This document shows positions 60,590 to 64,000 of a stretch of DNA of 64,000 nt, piece after piece (position 1 is the stretch's first letter; the number at the start of each line of letters is the position of its first letter). Under the pieces are notes generated by a model that did no database searches, was not told the origin of the DNA, and worked only from the letters and a program-made list of their open reading frames with translations. Made by a program: the position numbers and the translations under genes. Origin of the DNA: Candidatus Phytoplasma oryzae (GTDB lineage Bacteria; Bacillota_I; Bacilli_A; Acholeplasmatales; Acholeplasmataceae); contig NZ_JHUK01000002.1 in the NCBI RefSeq assembly GCF_003263355.1, positions 49,483 through 113,482 on the forward strand, in the 5' to 3' direction.

Positions 60590-61282
60590 TTAAGTAAAAA
60601 GTTTATTTTCTTTCTCATTAAACCATTTAATAATATTATTATAATGTTTACCAAAAATTAATAAAGTTAATAAAAAAATAACTAAAATATCTTCTAAAAA
60701 AATAGGATAATAAGGTTGTAAATTAAAATAAAAAAAAATCCATAAAAATAAATTAACTAATAAAGTAGAAATTAAAGATGCTAAAAAAGCATAACCAAAT
60801 ATCCTTACTAAACAAACAAAAGATAAAATACCAAAAATACCAATCCAAGGATTAATACAAAAAATAACACCAACAGAAGTAGCTATTCCTTTTCCTCCTT
60901 TAAATCGATTAAAAATAGAAAACATTTGACCTAAAATAGCAGCTATACCAAAATAAATTCTAATTTCTTCTTTTTTTATGATATTAATAAAATTTCTTAT
61001 ATCCAACATTTTAATTAAAAAATAATAACCTAAAGAAATAGAAATAATACCTTTTAAAAAATCTAAAACAAAAATAATTAAACCATATTTAAAACCTAAT
61101 ACACGAACAGCATTAGAAGTGCCAATATTTTTAGATCCTAATGAACTTAAATCTTTTTTTTTAAAAATTTTACCTATAATTAAACCAACAGGTATAGAAC
61201 CTATCAAATAACAAAAGAAAAAAACTACAATAAAAAAAAGAATAATATTTAAAGATTTTAATTTAACAAATATTTCCCACAT
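60590..61282 (-). CDS. plsY: Glycerol-3-phosphate acyltransferase PlsY
   Basis: Membrane enzyme that acylates glycerol-3-phosphate with acyl-phosphate, the first step of phospholipid synthesis. About five helices; the conserved motifs are GSIPVGLIIGK, LGSKNIGTSNAVRVLG and FNRFKGGKGIATSVG. I start at the ATG 61282 (230 aa) with AAAAGG 11 nt upstream; 14 extra residues are possible from 61324. It pairs logically with FakA (37877-39544), which would supply acyl-phosphate; PlsX and FakB are not in the window. Confidence 0.93.
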   Translation of the reverse strand: MWEIFVKLKSLNIILFFIVVFFFCYLIGSIPVGLIIGKIFKKKDLSSLGSKNIGTSNAVRVLGFKYGLIIFVLDFLKGIISISLGYYFLIKMLDIRNFINIIKKEEIRIYFGIAAILGQMFSIFNRFKGGKGIATSVGVIFCINPWIGIFGILSFVCLVRIFGYAFLASLISTLLVNLFLWIFFYFNLQPYYPIFLEDILVIFLLTLLIFGKHYNNIIKWFNEKENKLFT

Positions 61283-61368
61283 TTCACACAATACCTTTTT
61301 TCTCAAAAAAATGATAAAAAACAAATTAAAAAAAATAATTTATGATTTTCTAAAATCATATTATCTAT

Positions 61369-62052
61369 TTATAAAATATTGATAAAATTATAGATAGCAT
61401 AAATATGAGATAAATTACCTAAAATAACAAAAATATGCCAAATAAAATGATAATATTTATAATTTGATGATTTAGAATAAAAAAAAACTCCAATACTATA
61501 AATAAAACCACCTAATAAAAGGAAAAAAGTAATAATCCAACTTAAAGATAACAAATCTTTAATACAAATTAATCCATTCCATCCTAAACAAAAATATAAA
61601 AACAAATGTATCCTTTTGTTATTCTTAAAATAAAATAATTCGCCTAAAATACCAAATAATACTAAAAAAGTTTGGATAATAAAAATAATCTTGCTTTTAT
61701 GAGAGAATAAAAAAGACATTTTCTGTTCCACAGGAATATTTACAAGAAGAAAAGGAGTAAAACTTCCCCAAATTAATAAATATATACAAACATGATCTAA
61801 TTTTTGTAATAAAATTCTAAATCGTGTAAATGAAAAAGCATGATAAAGACAACTCATAATATAAAGCAACAACATAGTAAAGGTAAACAAAAATAAAGGT
61901 AAAATATTATAAATATGAAAATAATTTTTTTTTATTAATAATCTATAATAAATGATAAAAATCCAAATACTGACAGGAATCATTAAACCATGAGAAATAG
62001 AATTAACTATTTCTTCTATTTTAGTTTGTTTTCTTTTTAATTTTGATTTCAT
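61369..62052 (-). CDS. Hemolysin III family (PAQR-type) membrane protein
   Basis: A 227-aa membrane protein with seven predicted helices. It has the family motifs EEIVNSISHG, SCLYHAF, LDHVCIYLLIWGSFTP, and a C-terminal HFIWHIFVILGNLSHIYA with the His pair expected to bind metal in PAQR proteins. The name comes from a Bacillus cereus protein; haemolytic activity is not implied. Two ATGs are 9 nt apart; AAAGG lies 9 nt before the second (62052), so I prefer it. Confidence 0.9.
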   Translation of the reverse strand: MKSKLKRKQTKIEEIVNSISHGLMIPVSIWIFIIYYRLLIKKNYFHIYNILPLFLFTFTMLLLYIMSCLYHAFSFTRFRILLQKLDHVCIYLLIWGSFTPFLLVNIPVEQKMSFLFSHKSKIIFIIQTFLVLFGILGELFYFKNNKRIHLFLYFCLGWNGLICIKDLLSLSWIITFFLLLGGFIYSIGVFFYSKSSNYKYYHFIWHIFVILGNLSHIYAIYNFINIL

Positions 62053-62122
62053 AAAATTCATCCTTTTTAAAAAAATTTAACAAAATAAGTTATAAATTTA
62101 AATTTATATTTTTGTAAAAAAG

Positions 62123-62542
62123 TTATAAATTTAAATTTTTGAGAATATTTTGCTGAATAATTTTGTAATCATTTTCTTTTAATTTATAATTATGATTATT
62201 AAAACTAAAATTAACTTCTTTGTTATGAAAACGAGGTATCAAATGAACATGATAATGAAAAATAGTTTGTCCGGCTACTTTACCATTATTATTAATTAAA
62301 TTAAGACCTTTAGCGTTAAAAGTTTTAATTAAAATTTTACTAATTTTTTTAATTATAACAAACATATGCATTAAAATAAAATCTGGAACTTCAAATATAG
62401 AACTATATTCTTCTTTAGTAGCTACTAAAACATGACCTTTAGTTAAAGGATTAATATCTAAAAAAGAAATAACAAATTTGTCTTCATAAATAATATAACT
62501 AGGAATTTCTTTATTTATAATTTTTGTAAAAATAGTAACCAT
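62123..62542 (-). CDS. HIT family protein (histidine triad nucleotide hydrolase)
   Basis: The 139-aa protein hydrolyses nucleoside phosphoramidates or related nucleotides in this family. It has FTKIINKEIPSYIIYED at the N-terminus, PLTKGHVLVATKEE, and the triad GQTIFHYHVHLIPRF with His-x-His-x-His. Length is right for Hint/HinT. It starts 9 nt after the rnhC stop, so they are probably cotranscribed. Confidence 0.93.
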   Translation of the reverse strand: MVTIFTKIINKEIPSYIIYEDKFVISFLDINPLTKGHVLVATKEEYSSIFEVPDFILMHMFVIIKKISKILIKTFNAKGLNLINNNGKVAGQTIFHYHVHLIPRFHNKEVNFSFNNHNYKLKENDYKIIQQNILKNLNL

Positions 62543-62551
62543 ATAAAATTA

Positions 62552-63550
62552 TTAATTTTTCTCCTCTACTAAAATTAATTTTTTATCACTTAATATTTTT
62601 TTTATGTTTTTAAAATTACATTTAGCTATTTGATTAAAAACAGAAATATTTTTTTTATTATAAATTTCTAATATTTGTTGGTCTACGACAGAAGAAGCAC
62701 CTAATTTTAAATTAATATTATTATTTTTACTTAATTTTTCTATTTCCTTTAAAAAAAAATATCTAGCTATAATAGAAGCTAAAGCAACACTTAAATAATG
62801 TGATTCTGCTTTTGTTTTAAATATAACTAATTTATGAACTTTTTTTTCTTTTTGTAAATAATTAAAATAATTTTTAGGAGAAACAAATTGATCCACAATA
62901 ACACAAACATCTTTTTTTTTTAATAATATCAATAAATCTAAAATAGCTTTATTATGCATCAAAGCTTTAATTTTATTTAAATTATTTGTTCTAATTAATA
63001 AATTATATTGAGGAGGATTTAAAATTTTAACAATATAAGGTATTTTATGATTAATAATCAAATTAGCTATTTTAAAAATTCTTTCCGAAGAAATTTTTTT
63101 AGAATCACGAATATTTATTTTATGAAAAAAATCTTTTTTTTTTTTATCTATAAATACCGCACAAACAACTACAGGACCAAAAACATCACCCGTACCTACT
63201 TCATCAGAACCAATATTATCATATTCTTCATTACTAAAAAAAGAAAAATTTTTATAAGCAAAAATATCTAAACTTTTAGAATCTAAATTTATATCTTTTA
63301 TATTTAAATTTAAAATATTAAAAATTAATAAAACATTTTTTTCAATTTTCTTTCCTTGAATTAAACAAATACCGCTATTAAAAATTGTAATCGTATCATT
63401 ATCTTTTTTAATTATAAAATAAATATGTTTATTTTTACTGTTTAAATTATTTATAATAAAATTTTGAAACTTATTTTTAATAATTTGGATCTGATCAAAA
63501 TTTAGTTTTAAACTATAATATTTTTTCATAATTAATAATAACAAACTCAT
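62552..63550 (-). CDS. rnhC: Ribonuclease HIII
   Basis: Removes RNA from RNA-DNA hybrids. The 332-aa protein has an N-terminal TBP-like substrate-binding domain (residues about 1-100), then the RNase H fold with GSDEVGTGDVFGPVVV, the HIII signature, RDSKKIS, VDQF, and KAESHYLSVALASIIAR. The motif GTGD separates it from RNase HII. The in-frame ATG at 63529 (MKKYYSLKL) resembles the usual N-terminus and may be the true start; neither has a clear ribosome site. It lies upstream of the HIT gene and just downstream of ung. Confidence 0.93.
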   Translation of the reverse strand: MSLLLLIMKKYYSLKLNFDQIQIIKNKFQNFIINNLNSKNKHIYFIIKKDNDTITIFNSGICLIQGKKIEKNVLLIFNILNLNIKDINLDSKSLDIFAYKNFSFFSNEEYDNIGSDEVGTGDVFGPVVVCAVFIDKKKKDFFHKINIRDSKKISSERIFKIANLIINHKIPYIVKILNPPQYNLLIRTNNLNKIKALMHNKAILDLLILLKKKDVCVIVDQFVSPKNYFNYLQKEKKVHKLVIFKTKAESHYLSVALASIIARYFFLKEIEKLSKNNNINLKLGASSVVDQQILEIYNKKNISVFNQIAKCNFKNIKKILSDKKLILVEEKN

Positions 63551-63590
63551 TCTAAATAATAAATAAATATTAATATTTGGAAAAAAATTA

Positions 63591-63902
63591 TTATCTATTT
63601 AAATTCCAATTAATCGGAATAATATTATTTTCTTTCAAATATTTATTAGTTTTAGAAAAAGGTTTTGAACCAAAAAAACCTTTATTTACAGAATAAAATG
63701 AAGGGTGAGAACTTTTAATAATATAATTCTTATCTTTTTTAATATATTTTTCATATTGTTGAGAAAACTTACCCCATAATATATAAACTATTCTTTCTTT
63801 TTTATTTAAAAATTTAAAAAAATTTTGAGTAAAATATTGCCATCCAATGTTTTGATGACTTAAAGGTTTCCCTTTTTCTACAGTAAGAATACTATTTAAA
63901 AG
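63591..63902 (-). CDS. ung: Uracil-DNA glycosylase, 3' exon, interrupted by a group II intron
   Basis: Removes uracil from DNA. Only the last 103 residues are visible, beginning LLNSILTVEKGKPLSHQNIG, then WQYF, and ending with HPSFYSVNKGFFGSKPFSKTN, the catalytic His loop of family 1 Ung, and a normal C-terminus. The exon starts exactly at a codon boundary, at the LLN motif whose Asn recognises uracil. Upstream sequence is intron, so Ung is made only if the intron splices. The 5' exon is outside the window. Confidence 0.88.
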   Translation of the reverse strand, partial: LLNSILTVEKGKPLSHQNIGWQYFTQNFFKFLNKKERIVYILWGKFSQQYEKYIKKDKNYIIKSSHPSFYSVNKGFFGSKPFSKTNKYLKENNIIPINWNLNR

Positions 63903-64000
63903 ATCAGGATAGAATTATGACGTTTAACCATACAAGATGGATTTATTACCATAAGCCCCCTACACCACCGGACAAGCAAGTTTCCAAGCATCCGGCGGTT
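63903..64000 (-). mobile_element. 3' end of a second group II intron, inside ung
   Basis: The intron continues past the right edge. Visible are domain V (64000-63962), identical over 39 bases to that in tRNA-Arg, and a 59-nt domain VI (63961-63903) of the same length as the tRNA copy. The stem bases differ but pairing is kept: GGGA/TCCC in the tRNA copy is AGGG/TCCT here. The bulged A is at 63910, 8 nt from the splice site, and the end is AT. A maturase ORF could lie further right. Confidence 0.87.

Overview
The window looks like chromosome of a 'Candidatus Phytoplasma' (Mollicutes, Acholeplasmatales). It is extremely AT-rich, TGA is used as a stop codon (alaS and rpoD both end in TGA), and the gene content is reduced: one sigma-70 factor, spermidine/putrescine import, FakA and PlsY lipid genes, and no cell-wall genes. 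Several products start with the hydrophobic signal peptide typical of secreted phytoplasma proteins. The species cannot be named from this window.

Layout. 1-15.6 kb is almost all on the minus strand and is housekeeping: ruvX (partial), alaS, rpmF, a split tRNA-Arg, trmK, rpoD, dnaG, glyQS, era, ybeY, rpsU, lon, tig. A 1.06 kb AT-rich divergent spacer follows. 16.7-26.3 kb is on the plus strand: gyrB, gyrA, tsaE-tsaB-tsaD, glnS and a DUF2130 gene. 26.3-28.1 kb is a decayed stretch. A single-chain ABC transporter and rpmB (minus) follow, then uvrC-uvrA-uvrB, fakA and tRNA-Leu(GAG) on plus. 39.8-50.3 kb (minus) carries potABCD, lepA, rsgA, pheS-pheT. 50.3-60.5 kb is gene-poor and accessory: a secreted alpha/beta hydrolase, two secreted proteins of unknown function, a Pr6Pr-type membrane protein and a second ABC transporter, separated by long AT-rich deserts and palindromes. 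60.6-64 kb (minus) returns to core genes: plsY, a hemolysin III-type protein, a HIT protein, rnhC and the 3' part of ung.

Main discovery. The tRNA-Arg(UCU) gene, which reads the common AGA codon, is split between nucleotides 31 and 32 by a 917-nt ORF-less group II intron (minus strand 4134-3218). The two exons rebuild a perfect 77-nt cloverleaf. The intron has a domain V, a domain VI with a bulged A 8 nt from the 3' splice site, and an EBS1 loop whose 8 bases pair perfectly with the last 8 bases of the 5' exon. A sister intron with an identical domain V interrupts ung at the right edge of the window; its domain VI has the same length and shows compensatory base changes. The intron in the tRNA encodes no maturase, so Arg-tRNA supply may depend on a protein encoded elsewhere.

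Functional links. TsaE/TsaB/TsaD in this window would help make t6A37 on ANN-decoding tRNAs, including the split tRNA-Arg. The uvrABC genes form a complete nucleotide-excision cluster. potABCD is a complete importer. The accessory block probably serves the host interface.
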